Source: Acidimicrobiia bacterium | Lineage (GTDB): Bacteria > Actinomycetota > Acidimicrobiia > Spongiisociales > UBA5794 | Reading direction: 5' to 3' | Assembly (NCBI GenBank): GCA_041393965.1 | Contig: JAWKJB010000001.1 | Location: 124,001-188,000, forward strand | DNA length: 64,000 nucleotides | Shown: piece after piece, positions 1-7,295 of the stretch | How the letters are laid out: every line of letters starts with the position of its first letter | Position numbering within the stretch: the stretch's first letter is position 1 | The notes under the pieces: generated by a model | Seen by the model: the letters and a program-made list of their open reading frames with translations, nothing else | Databases searched by the model: none | What the model was told of the DNA's origin: nothing | Position numbers and translations under genes: made by a program

Positions 1-833
1 CAGTCAGCCATCGAGGCGGGCTTGTGAGCGACCACGAGGATGTGCGGTCCGAGCCCGAGGAGGGTCGGTTCTGATTCGATTGCGCGAGCGGCGTTGATGA
101 TGATTTGGCGTCGCTCGGGGTCGTCCCACGATCGAAGAAGGCGCGGAATCCATGCTGCGATGCCTTCGACACCTAGCACAGCGTCGACCACCAATCCTGC
201 CGCGCGGGCCTCGGTTCGGGCCTCATCGGGTCGATGGAAGTAGGCGGTCGTGAAGTACTCGGATCCCTCGGGTGGACGGTGCTGTCCGTCGGCGAGGTCC
301 CGCTCCATCATCGTGCGAAACGCTGGGTCCCAGATGGCGTCCTCGGCGAGACCACTGAAGAGAGAGGCAAACCGGCTGATGATCGAGGCAACAACAACGC
401 CTCCGGCTCGACAGACACGAGCCGCTTCGCTCCACACCCGATCTCGGTCGTCAGGTTCGGGAAGGTGATAGAGCGGACCAAGGAGCAAGACCACATCGTA
501 CGAAGAGTCCTCCGCTTCGAGCGCACGCCCGTCTCCGACCCGACCGCTGAACCCTCGGCGGCTCGAGAGTCGGTCGTTCGCCTGGCGCACATGTCTCGGG
601 ACCGGATCGATAACATCAACACTGTGGCCGCAATCGAGCAACCATGCGGCATGCACCCCCGACGCTCCACCGACATCAAGAACCCGCGAGGGTTCGGCCG
701 GTAGGTACCGTTTGACGATCTCCCTCGTGCGGATCAACTCAAGCTCGCCGATTCCCGATCGAATCCGCTGGTCCTCATCAAACGACTCCGAGTAGTACCT
801 CAGGATGTCGGCATCGAACGGCGGCTTGTCCAT
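1..833 (-). CDS. class I SAM-dependent methyltransferase (C terminus cut by window edge)
   Basis: The minus frame opens with ATG at 833-831 and stays open to the window edge, giving 277 visible residues. A Rossmann S-adenosylmethionine motif is visible (VLDVGGASG, residues 51-59), followed by an acidic strand end (DVIDP, 73-77) and the post-II segment YDVVLLLGPLYHL (112-124). This is the usual layout of small-molecule class I methyltransferases; the substrate cannot be read from the sequence. It lies downstream of rplL but is separated from it by a strong hairpin at 917-947, so it is probably a separate transcript. The C terminus is missing only because the window ends. Confidence 0.85.
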   Translation of the reverse strand, partial: MDKPPFDADILRYYSESFDEDQRIRSGIGELELIRTREIVKRYLPAEPSRVLDVGGASGVHAAWLLDCGHSVDVIDPVPRHVRQANDRLSSRRGFSGRVGDGRALEAEDSSYDVVLLLGPLYHLPEPDDRDRVWSEAARVCRAGGVVVASIISRFASLFSGLAEDAIWDPAFRTMMERDLADGQHRPPEGSEYFTTAYFHRPDEARTEARAAGLVVDAVLGVEGIAAWIPRLLRSWDDPERRQIIINAARAIESEPTLLGLGPHILVVAHKPASMAD

Positions 834-916
834 CACCGGACAATACCCGACCGACCCGTCCCTGCTTCAGGGGTGACACGGTTGCCAGCTGCGATCCGGG
901 ATCCCCCCCGACGCGG

Positions 917-947
917 CGAAAGGGGAACGGCCGGAGCCGCTCCCCTC
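917..947 (-). terminator. hairpin terminator after rplL
   Basis: An inverted repeat with arms AGGGGA.CGGC and GCCG.TCCCCT (921-931 and 936-946) around a 4-nt loop lies 35 bp beyond the rplL stop. On the minus strand a short T run (TTTCG) follows. It fits a rho-independent terminator of the rplJL transcript, although the T tract is weak. Confidence 0.55.
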
Positions 948-980
948 TCGCGCGCTGGTTCGTCCCGGTCAGGTCGACAG

Positions 981-1364
981 CTACTGAAGCTCGATCGTCG
1001 CACCCGCGGCTTCGAGGGCTTCCTTCGCCTTGTCGGCAGCTTCCTTGTCCACACCCTCGAGGATCTTCGAGGGAGCCTCGTCGACAAGGGCCTTGGCCTC
1101 CTTGAGGCCGAGGCTGGTGAGACCCCGAACCTCTTTGATCACCTGGATCTTCTTGTCGCCTGCGCTGGTGAGGACGACATCGAAGTCGTCCTTCTCATCC
1201 TCGGCGGCAACCTCTTCGCCGCCTGCCACGACGGCCGCGGCTGCCACAGGGGCCGCGGCGGTCACCTCAAACCTCTCCTCAAACGCCTTGAGGAACTCCG
1301 ACAGCTCGAGAACTGTCATCTCCTCGAAGGTGCTGAGCAACTCGTCGGTCTTGGTCTTTGCCAT
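981..1364 (-). CDS. rplL: 50S ribosomal protein L7/L12
   Basis: The 127-residue product is a normal-length L7/L12. It has an N-terminal dimerisation segment (about residues 5-32), an Ala/Val-rich flexible hinge (about 34-52), and the conserved C-terminal factor-binding domain from about residue 60 (KKIQVIKEVRGLTSLGLKEA). L12 dimers bind the C-terminal helix of L10 and recruit translational GTPases. The gene starts 5 nt after rplJ ends, so the two are translated from one message; a terminator-like hairpin follows. Start ATG at 1364. Confidence 0.98.
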   Translation of the reverse strand: MAKTKTDELLSTFEEMTVLELSEFLKAFEERFEVTAAAPVAAAAVVAGGEEVAAEDEKDDFDVVLTSAGDKKIQVIKEVRGLTSLGLKEAKALVDEAPSKILEGVDKEAADKAKEALEAAGATIELQ

Positions 1365-1369
1365 GTTGG

Positions 1370-2131
1370 TTATTCCTCCTCGCCATCGGCAGATGGCGCA
1401 GCGTCGTCGGTGTCGGCTTCATCATCGGCCTCATCATCTATGGATACTTCGGTCTCGGCTTCTTCGTCTTCGGTGTCGCCATCGGTCTGTGTGTCGTCGA
1501 TCTCGGGCACCTCGTCGCTTCGGTCCTCGGCGACCTCGTCGCCACTTGACGATGTCTCGACCGGGGTTTCATCCTCGGCCGGACCAACTGGCTCGTCATC
1601 GACCGCAGGTGCTTCCTGCTCCTTCCGGGCGAGAAGCTGCTGGAACACCGATGCCGCGTTTCGTGGAAGTGCAGCGAGAAGCCCGGCGAGGTTCGCCATC
1701 GGTGCCTTCATGGCGCCGGCAAGCTTCGCGAGGAGCACATCGCGAGGCTCGATGTCCGCGAGCGTGGAGATCGTCTCGGGCGTCACGAACTCGTTCCCGA
1801 GCAAACCCCCCTTGATCACGAAGACATCGTGGGCCTTGGCGAAGTCCTTGAGCGCCTTGGCTGCCGTCACCGCATCCCCGTCGCTGAAGGCGAGTCCGGT
1901 CGGGCCGACCAGCAACTCGTCGAAGGCCTCAATGTCCAAGTCGGCTACAGCGAGCCGGGCGAGGGTCATCTTCACGACCCTGAACTCGGCTCCACTTGCA
2001 CGCAGCTCACGCCGTAGGGTTTGCTGATCCTTGACCGAAAGGCCCGCGTACTCGGCGAGGAACACAGCTTGTGATCCTTCGATACGCGCTTTGATGTCGG
2101 CGACTGCCTGAACCTTCTCTGGTCGCGGCAT
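1370..2131 (-). CDS. rplJ: 50S ribosomal protein L10 with long acidic C-terminal tail
   Basis: Residues 1-170 match the L10 family (MPRPEKVQAVADIK start, stalk-base domain, C-terminal L12-binding helices ending near LLARKEQ). The ATG at 2131 has a GAGGAGG Shine-Dalgarno 8 nt upstream; an in-frame ATG at 2203 lies in the leader and is less likely. The protein is 253 residues, about 80 longer than usual. The extra tail (171-253) is highly acidic: 39 of 83 residues are Asp or Glu, and there is no Lys and only one Arg. L10 anchors L12 dimers to the ribosome and usually represses its own operon by binding the leader RNA. Confidence 0.95.
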   Translation of the reverse strand: MPRPEKVQAVADIKARIEGSQAVFLAEYAGLSVKDQQTLRRELRASGAEFRVVKMTLARLAVADLDIEAFDELLVGPTGLAFSDGDAVTAAKALKDFAKAHDVFVIKGGLLGNEFVTPETISTLADIEPRDVLLAKLAGAMKAPMANLAGLLAALPRNAASVFQQLLARKEQEAPAVDDEPVGPAEDETPVETSSSGDEVAEDRSDEVPEIDDTQTDGDTEDEEAETEVSIDDEADDEADTDDAAPSADGEEE

Positions 2132-2309
2132 CGAGTCGTCCTCCTCAGTCGGGCTTCCGTGTTCCCCATCCCGGCCCGACAATGAAACAGAGTCCTGACA
2201 CACGGTTACAGGACTCTCGCTGAGGATCGGCCTGCGCTGGCTGTGTCGCCACGGTTACGCCCTTAGGGCGCCAACGGTCTCGGGTCGGTATGAGGTTTCG
2301 GCCAGTGTA
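2132..2309 (-). promoter_or_regulatory. rplJ 5' leader with hairpin; candidate L10 leader
   Basis: This non-coding stretch directly upstream of rplJ contains a perfect 8-bp stem (GAGTCCTG at 2190-2197 pairing with CAGGACTC at 2209-2216; loop of 11 nt). L10 autoregulation through a structured leader is known in many bacteria. Position and the hairpin support that role here, but I did not identify the family's kink-turn signature. Confidence 0.4.
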
Positions 2310-2502
2310 CTACCAGATACCAGATACCTACCAGATGTCAGATACCTACCAGATGTCAGATGCCAGAGGTCAGATACCAGATGCCAGATGCCAGATACCA
2401 GATGCCAGATGTCTGTTGTCTGTTGTCTGTTGTCTGATGCCAGATGCCAGATGCCAGATGCCAGATGTCTGATGTCTGTTGTCTGTTGTCTGATCCAGAT
2501 GT
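2310..2502. repeat. heptanucleotide tandem array, family A (CAGATGY)
   Basis: About 27 consecutive 7-bp units of the form C-A/T-G-A/T-T-G/A-C/T are seen (CAGATGC, CAGATGT, CAGATAC, CTGTTGT, CTGATGC). Blocks of the CAGAT and CTGTT variants alternate, and a few units are shifted. Reading frames through it encode only low-complexity peptides. It lies between rplA and the rplJ leader. The same family recurs at 10271-10390 and 19696-19742. Confidence 0.9.
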
Positions 2503-2887
2503 GCGCGGGTTGCGGTCGACGCTTCCCACCTGATGCAAATGCGTCGCTTGGAGAGGGAGATCGCCGGAGGAAGTGGTGGTGTGTGTTGAGGATCGTGCAG
2601 ACGGCGGGCCAGGATGCCATCTACTCGTTCGTCCGCAACCGACCGGGGTAGGGTCCGGTCGCATGGGGCTGCGGTATCGGTACCACCTGATCGAGACGGT
2701 GGTGGATCGTCTCTCGTTGTCCTTCCTCCAGCGATCCCCGCTGTGACCCCATGGTCGCCGTCCGAGCGACGAATGTCAACCCGTTTCGCCGCGTGACGCG
2801 AATGCACCATGACCATGCTGGCCCTCGGAACGGTTCGACCGATGCGGATGGTGTTGTTTCCCGCTGAGATTCAGGGCCCGGTGACGG
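2503..2887. other. intergenic region between rplA and the heptamer array, no gene seen
   Basis: I see no convincing coding region or RNA here; the short open frames lack ribosome sites and family features. On the minus strand a TTGACA box (2774-2779) is followed 17 bp later by a poor -10 (GACCAT), which could be an rplJL promoter, but this is weak. Confidence 0.35.
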
Positions 2888-3601
2888 TTATCGTCGTGTC
2901 TTGAGCAGATCGTTGACGGCCGTTGTGTCGACCTTGATGCCGGGACCCATCGACGAGCTGAGCGAGATCTTGCGCATGAACACGCCCTTGGACGATGCTG
3001 GGCGGGCACGCTTGATCTCGTCGGCCACGGTGAGGAAGTTGTCGACCAGTTTGTCGATCTCGAACGAGACCCTGCCGATCGGGATGTGGACATTGCCGTA
3101 CCGGTCGTTTCGGTATTCGACGCGTCCGGCTTTGAATTCGGCGACGGTCTTGGCGACATCGGTCGTCACGGTTCCGGATTTCGGGTTTGGCATCAGGCCG
3201 CGGGGGCCGAGGACCTGACCGAGCTTTCCGACAACGGGCATCATGTCGGGGGCCGCAACGGTCACATCCCAGTCGAGGGCCACCGCTCCGCTCGAGATCT
3301 GCTCGGCGAGATCCTCGCCGCCGACGAGATCAGCTCCCGCTGCCTCTGCCTCTTTGGCTTGCTCATTGGCGAAGACGGCAACGCGAACATCCTTGCCCGA
3401 GCCGTGAGGAAGCGACACGGTACCGCGGACGATCTGGTCTGCCTGTCGAGCATCGATGCCGAGCTGGAACACCACATCGATCGACTCGTCGAACTTCGCA
3501 TACGCAAGGCTCTTGACGAGGCCGAGGGCGTCCTCGGGTGCGTACACCGCCTCATGATCGTAGCTCCGCTGCGCTTCGGCAGCCTTCCTTGAAACACGCA
3601 T
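2888..3601 (-). CDS. rplA: 50S ribosomal protein L1
   Basis: The 237-residue product matches L1 in full length, with the two-domain core and signature GSGKDVRVAVFANEQA and a C-terminal GVFMRKISLSSSMGPGIKVD. L1 binds 23S rRNA at the L1 stalk and assists release of deacylated tRNA. It follows rplK by 88 bp in the standard secE-nusG-rplK-rplA order. Start ATG at 3601. In other bacteria L1 represses its own operon, but no L1 target could be assigned by eye. Confidence 0.98.
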   Translation of the reverse strand: MRVSRKAAEAQRSYDHEAVYAPEDALGLVKSLAYAKFDESIDVVFQLGIDARQADQIVRGTVSLPHGSGKDVRVAVFANEQAKEAEAAGADLVGGEDLAEQISSGAVALDWDVTVAAPDMMPVVGKLGQVLGPRGLMPNPKSGTVTTDVAKTVAEFKAGRVEYRNDRYGNVHIPIGRVSFEIDKLVDNFLTVADEIKRARPASSKGVFMRKISLSSSMGPGIKVDTTAVNDLLKTRR

Positions 3602-3689
3602 GGTGTTGTTCCTTTCGTGGTGTCACGGGCCGTGCGGCCCTCCCACTGTCGTGTACATTGCTCCTCGGTGGATCAGCCATCGCCTCCGG

Positions 3690-4121
3690 CTAGGCATCCA
3701 CCACGGTGAGTCCCATCGACCGGGCGGTCCCCTCCACGATGCGCATCGCGTTGTCGATGTCGTTCGCATTCAGATCAGGCATCTTCGTCTCGGCGATCTC
3801 CCGCACCTGTGCCTTGGTGACCGATCCGACCTTCTCCTTGTGAGGGATCGCCGATCCCTTCTCGACCCGCGCCGCCTGACGCAGGAGCACGGCTGCTGGT
3901 GGCGTCTTGGTGATGAAGGTGAACGAGCGATCCTCGTAGATGGAGATCTCGACCGGAATGATGGTGCCCGATTGGGAGGCAGTTTCGGCGTTGTATGCCT
4001 GAACGAAGTCCATGATGTTGACGCCGTGCTGGCCAAGCGCAGGACCCACCGGTGGCGCCGGGCTTGCCTGGCCTGCCGGGATCTGGAGCTTGAGCACCGT
4101 CATCAGTTTCTTGCGGCCCAT
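3690..4121 (-). CDS. rplK: 50S ribosomal protein L11
   Basis: The 143-residue protein shows the proline-rich L11 N-terminal domain (IPAGQASPAPPVGPALGQHG, about residues 12-31) and the C-terminal rRNA-binding domain with the family ending of the type NANDIDNAMRIVEGTARSMG. L11 forms the GTPase-associated centre with L10/L12. It lies 16 bp after nusG and upstream of rplA, the canonical arrangement. ATG at 4121. Confidence 0.98.
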   Translation of the reverse strand: MGRKKLMTVLKLQIPAGQASPAPPVGPALGQHGVNIMDFVQAYNAETASQSGTIIPVEISIYEDRSFTFITKTPPAAVLLRQAARVEKGSAIPHKEKVGSVTKAQVREIAETKMPDLNANDIDNAMRIVEGTARSMGLTVVDA

Positions 4122-4137
4122 GAATCAGTTCCTTGTC

Positions 4138-4761
4138 TCAGTATTTGATGATCTGGTCGAAGTTCAGCTCGACGGGGGTTTCCCGCCCGAAGATGTCGAC
4201 GAGGACCCTGACCTTGGACTGGTCGACATTGATGTCCTCGATGACCCCGTTGAAGTCCGCGAATGGGCCCTCGACCACGCGTACGGTCTCTCCGACTTCC
4301 CAGGCCGGCTTGAAGGTGGGCTTCGCCTTCTTTGCGCCCTCTTCCTTCGCGACGCCAAGGATGTGTTCGACTTCCTTGCGCGACAGGGGTGTCGGCTTGG
4401 CGCCGGAAACGAACCCGGTGACATTCGGCGTATTGCGAACGGCGTACCAGGAATCGTCATCCATGTACATGCGGACGAGGACATAGCCGGGGAACTTCTT
4501 GCGTTCCACGGTGACTTTCTTGCCTGCCTTGTATTCGACGACATCCTCCATCGGGATCACGACATCGAACACCTTGTCCTCGAGGTGCATCGACTTGACC
4601 CGGGTTTCGAGGTTCACCTTGACCTTGTTCTCGTAACCCGAGTAGGAATGGATCACATACCAGGCACCCGGGAGGTCGTAGGGGCTCAGCGGCCTTTCGA
4701 CGGCCTCGTCGGCACCCTCGACATCGACTTCTTCGTCAATTTGGACTTCTTCAACCGCCAT
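4138..4761 (-). CDS. nusG: transcription termination/antitermination protein NusG
   Basis: The 207-residue protein begins with a 30-residue acidic extension, common in actinobacteria. The NGN domain follows (AWYVIHSYSGYENKVKVNLE, from about residue 33, and FPGYVLVRMYMDD), then a C-terminal KOW domain (VRVVEGPFADFNGVIEDI). NusG binds RNA polymerase and links it to Rho or the ribosome. Its ATG overlaps the secE stop by one base (TGATG), implying translational coupling. Confidence 0.98.
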   Translation of the reverse strand: MAVEEVQIDEEVDVEGADEAVERPLSPYDLPGAWYVIHSYSGYENKVKVNLETRVKSMHLEDKVFDVVIPMEDVVEYKAGKKVTVERKKFPGYVLVRMYMDDDSWYAVRNTPNVTGFVSGAKPTPLSRKEVEHILGVAKEEGAKKAKPTFKPAWEVGETVRVVEGPFADFNGVIEDINVDQSKVRVLVDIFGRETPVELNFDQIIKY

Positions 4762-5063
4762 CAGATGATCGCATCCAGTACTTTGATGACCGCCCGATTG
4801 AAACCCCAGTCAAGGCCGAAGACGACCAATGTCAGAATCGTCGTCACGCCGAACACCACGACGGAGTAGGTCGTGAGCTCCTCACGAGACGGCCAGGCCA
4901 CCTTCTTCAGTTCCTGCCTGACCTCGCGGAAGTACTTCGTGGTTCGCTGGATCAGGCTGAGCTTCTCGCCTTGCTTCGACTTCTTCTGGCGCGGACCTTC
5001 GGAGCGACGCTTCTTCGCGCGCTCCTCCTCCTTCGCCTGAAGGCGTCTCATTTCACGATTCAC
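4761..5063 (-). CDS. secE: preprotein translocase subunit SecE
   Basis: The single-TM SecE protein has 100 residues from GTG at 5063. It has a charged N terminus (EEERAKKRR), the conserved cytoplasmic amphipathic segment (FREVRQELKKVAWPSREEL) and one membrane helix (VVVFGVTTILTLVVFGLDWG). The GTG start is chosen because GAGGAG lies 5 nt before it; an ATG four codons later (5051) is possible. The frame extends further upstream only into tRNA-Trp. SecE clamps SecY in the Sec translocon. Confidence 0.95.
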   Translation of the reverse strand: MNREMRRLQAKEEERAKKRRSEGPRQKKSKQGEKLSLIQRTTKYFREVRQELKKVAWPSREELTTYSVVVFGVTTILTLVVFGLDWGFNRAVIKVLDAII

Positions 5064-5087
5064 TCGTACTCCTCGATGTCCTGTTTG

Positions 5088-5161
5088 CAGGGGTGGCGGG
5101 ACTCGAACCCACAACATCTGGTTTTGGAGACCAGCGCTCTGCCAATTGGAGCTACACCCCT
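5088..5161 (-). tRNA. trpT: tRNA-Trp(CCA)
   Basis: A full cloverleaf reads on the minus strand. The acceptor stem is AGGGGTG/CACCCCT, the anticodon loop CTCCAAA reads CCA, the T loop is TTCGAGT and the discriminator is G. No CCA end is encoded. It sits immediately upstream of secE, as in many actinobacteria. Confidence 0.97.
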
Positions 5162-5283
5162 CCGGCCTCGTGGGGCGCGGCGGGGAAGTATATGTGCTGC
5201 CACTCCGAAGTGTAAACCGCACAAGAACCTGACGACGGCACGATGTCACAGTCGTGTGCCTGGGTCTCGACCCGGCGTACCGA

Positions 5284-5356
5284 ATTCCAGCCCCGGGTCG
5301 TACCCCGGGCTGGCAGTCGGGTATAGCCGGGTGGAAACCCCGGGTTCAGCCTGGTG
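5284..5356 (+). repeat. REP-like GC-rich palindrome, copy 1 (double)
   Basis: Two adjacent imperfect inverted repeats are built on CCCGGG cores. The first has arms CCAGCCC/GGGCTGG (5288-5314). The second half (5321-5356) matches the elements at 6336-6370 and 22891-22928. The element overlaps the last codons of the AbiEi-like gene. Confidence 0.75.
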
Positions 5357-6269
5357 GGATCTGTCGGAGCGCCGTGCGAACGGTCTCGACAACCGAAGAG
5401 GGAGAATTGGAAATGTCTGACCAGGTGAACCTCATAACCTTCCAACCGTTGACCACCGCGTCACGATCTCGCCGGCGGTCGTTCTCGAACGTCTTTTTGC
5501 TTCGGTGCCACTGGAATCCGTCAAGCTCGATCGCCAACTTACGGCTCGGAAATGCGAAGTCGAACCGCTCCATTGGTGACCAGGGTATAGGGTACTCAAC
5601 CTCGTAATCATCGATTCGTGCCCCGTCGACGAGTCGACGGAACCGAGCTTCGAGGACGGAGGGCGGGATGTCTACCGTGTATACGCCACCAAGTACCTGC
5701 CGCATGCGCGACGTTCCCGGCTTGCCTCGTCGACCGATTTGGCGGTGCATTCCCGCGAGTTCCGCGGCAGTGGTCTTCCCACTGGCGATGGCGTCATCTA
5801 CCAAGCGCTCCAGCTGCGTCAGCTGCAGATCTGCGGCCAAGTCGACCAGGGTACGGGCGACTTTCGTGACCGGTAGCCCGTCGATCACGGTTGAGTGCTC
5901 AGACAACAAGTCCGATGATCTGACAACCCGAACCCCGGGAAAGATATGCGTCGTCCGTGGGTGCACGGTGACCACTGCTCGAGAACTGGCGACGCCGATT
6001 CCGTGTAATCCCGCGGCTGTCATGTGAGACACCACCGCGCCCCTCAGGGCGGCAACGGCTCCTCGGGCAAGATCGGTACCGTCACGGGCGGGCAACAGGC
6101 GATAGACTCCACGACCGAGTCGATCCCACGAGCCGGACTCGATCCGGGCGGCGATGCGGTCGTCTGACATGCCATTCGATGCCGCCTGAGCGTGAGTCAC
6201 AATCCCGCCTTGGGAAAAGGCGAGATGATTCAAGCGGCGGTCGGCACTCACCTCGGCATCGTCCGTCAT
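5346..6269 (-). CDS. AbiEi-type antitoxin N domain fused to DUF559 (Vsr-like) nuclease domain
   Basis: The product has 307 residues. The N-terminal third has the winged-helix AbiEi pattern (FSQGGIVTHAQAASNGMSD, WDRLGRGVYRLL). The middle has the conserved VTKVARTLVDLAA segment. The C terminus is a DUF559 domain related to very-short-patch-repair endonucleases (FDFAFPSRKLAIELDGFQWH, then R..D..VVNGWKVMRFTW). Such proteins are common in actinobacteria and are often annotated as type IV toxin-antitoxin AbiEi or DUF559 proteins; no AbiEii partner is next to it. It is flanked on both sides by copies of the REP-like palindrome. ATG at 6269 is preferred over TTG at 6311; neither has a good Shine-Dalgarno. 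Confidence 0.8.
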   Translation of the reverse strand: MTDDAEVSADRRLNHLAFSQGGIVTHAQAASNGMSDDRIAARIESGSWDRLGRGVYRLLPARDGTDLARGAVAALRGAVVSHMTAAGLHGIGVASSRAVVTVHPRTTHIFPGVRVVRSSDLLSEHSTVIDGLPVTKVARTLVDLAADLQLTQLERLVDDAIASGKTTAAELAGMHRQIGRRGKPGTSRMRQVLGGVYTVDIPPSVLEARFRRLVDGARIDDYEVEYPIPWSPMERFDFAFPSRKLAIELDGFQWHRSKKTFENDRRRDRDAVVNGWKVMRFTWSDISNSPSSVVETVRTALRQIPPG

Positions 6270-6335
6270 TGGAGATGCCAAGTCCAGACCCCCGTCATCA
6301 CATTCGACCAACCGAGGGCTCCCACTCGGCGATAT

Positions 6336-6370
6336 CCGTGTAGGAGCCCGGGGTACAACCCTGGGTTGCC
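6336..6370 (+). repeat. REP-like GC-rich palindrome, copy 2
   Basis: The core (tatccgtgta.gagcccgggg, then tacaaccctgggttgcc) matches the elements at 5321-5356 and 22891-22928 in the same orientation. It lies between the 5' end of the AbiEi-like gene and the 3' end of the anti-sigma gene. Confidence 0.7.
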
Positions 6371-6380
6371 AGCAGAAGGA

Positions 6381-6719
6381 TCAGGCTGCGCGGATTCTGC
6401 GGAGGTGGATGATGACTGCGGTTCCCGCAGCGGCTGTGGCAACAACGGCGGCGGCGACCGGAACCCGCAGCGAAAGGCGGCTTTCGAGATCCGGGACAGC
6501 GACGGGACCGAGGGAGTCCATCACGGCATCCGTCAGCCGTTCCGGCGCCCGGTGAGCATCTCGTGGCAGTCCGGCCAACCCGTGACCAATGACCACGACC
6601 GAGGCGATCTCCGCAGAGCAATCCCCACACCGACCGGCGTGGGACGCGAGCGGTCCGGTCACTGCAGAAGGCCCCATCGTGTCGATCGCCATGTGCACCG
6701 CGGAACACAGCACGCTCAT
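6381..6719 (-). CDS. zinc-finger anti-sigma factor, membrane anchored
   Basis: The 112-residue protein starts at ATG 6719 and overlaps the sigma-factor stop by 4 nt (ATGA). It carries the H-x3-C-x2-C zinc motif typical of actinobacterial anti-sigma factors (HAGRCGDC, about residues 27-34) and a C-terminal hydrophobic helix (VPVAAAVVATAAAGTAVII) before a basic tail. It is likely to hold the upstream-encoded ECF sigma factor inactive at the membrane. The exact signal is unknown. Confidence 0.85.
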   Translation of the reverse strand: MSVLCSAVHMAIDTMGPSAVTGPLASHAGRCGDCSAEIASVVVIGHGLAGLPRDAHRAPERLTDAVMDSLGPVAVPDLESRLSLRVPVAAAVVATAAAGTAVIIHLRRIRAA

Positions 6720-7291
6720 GTCACCGCTCCTACCGAGCCACGCAGGGCCGCTCGCAGATCCTTCCGGCCGCGGTGCAGGCGGACCTTCGCGGCGGTGACG
6801 GAAATGTCGAGATGCGCCGCGATTTCGGCATGGGTCCACTCGTACACATCCTTGAGCACGACCACGGCGCGCACACCGTCTGAGAGTCCGAGGAGGGCCT
6901 GTTCGATGTGTGGTGCCATCGCTGCCGATACACCTGCCCGCGCCGGATCGATGACCGTCGATTCCGGCTCACGGTTCAGCTCATCGATCGGATCGAGCCG
7001 CACCCGGTTCCGTCGTGTCCGGTGGGTCCATGCCGTGTTCACGGTGATGCGATGCAGCCAAGTTGTGAACTTGGCATCGCCACGGAAACCTGGTATCGCT
7101 CGCCATGCGCGCACGAAGGCGTCCTGCGCGACATCCTCGGCGAGGTCTCGGTCTCGAACCAGCCGCACGGCCAATGTGTACACCTCGTGTTGGTGGCGCC
7201 GCACGAGCTCGCCAAAGGCATCCCGGTCGCCCTGCCGAGCGCGATCGACCAGATCGTACGGTTCGAGGGGTTCGACCCGTTCCCGATACAT
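6716..7291 (-). CDS. ECF-type RNA polymerase sigma factor
   Basis: The 191-residue sigma-70 ECF protein has region 2 (about residues 27-95: DAFGELVRRHQHEVYTLA, DLAEDVAQDAFVRAW, FTTWLHRITVN) and region 4 (about 125-185: DVYEWTHAEIAAHLDISVTA, AKVRLHRGRKDLR). It starts 4 nt after the hadAB stop and overlaps the anti-sigma gene, so the three genes look like one operon. Confidence 0.95.
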   Translation of the reverse strand: MYRERVEPLEPYDLVDRARQGDRDAFGELVRRHQHEVYTLAVRLVRDRDLAEDVAQDAFVRAWRAIPGFRGDAKFTTWLHRITVNTAWTHRTRRNRVRLDPIDELNREPESTVIDPARAGVSAAMAPHIEQALLGLSDGVRAVVVLKDVYEWTHAEIAAHLDISVTAAKVRLHRGRKDLRAALRGSVGAVT

Positions 7292-7295
7292 CCCG

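Noticed and set aside
2310..2502. Possible CRISPR array
   Set aside because: The unit is only 7 bp with no spacers and no cas genes nearby, so it is a tandem repeat.
2662..2745. A 27-codon plus-strand ORF (MGLRYRYHLIETVV start)
   Set aside because: There is no Shine-Dalgarno, no homology I recognise, and the length is expected by chance in the gap between rplA and rplJ.
2255..2816. Several ORFs of 60-148 residues on both strands across the heptamer array
   Set aside because: They translate the 7-bp repeat into low-complexity peptides (DARCQMP, HLASGIW types) in all open frames, with no ribosome sites or family features.
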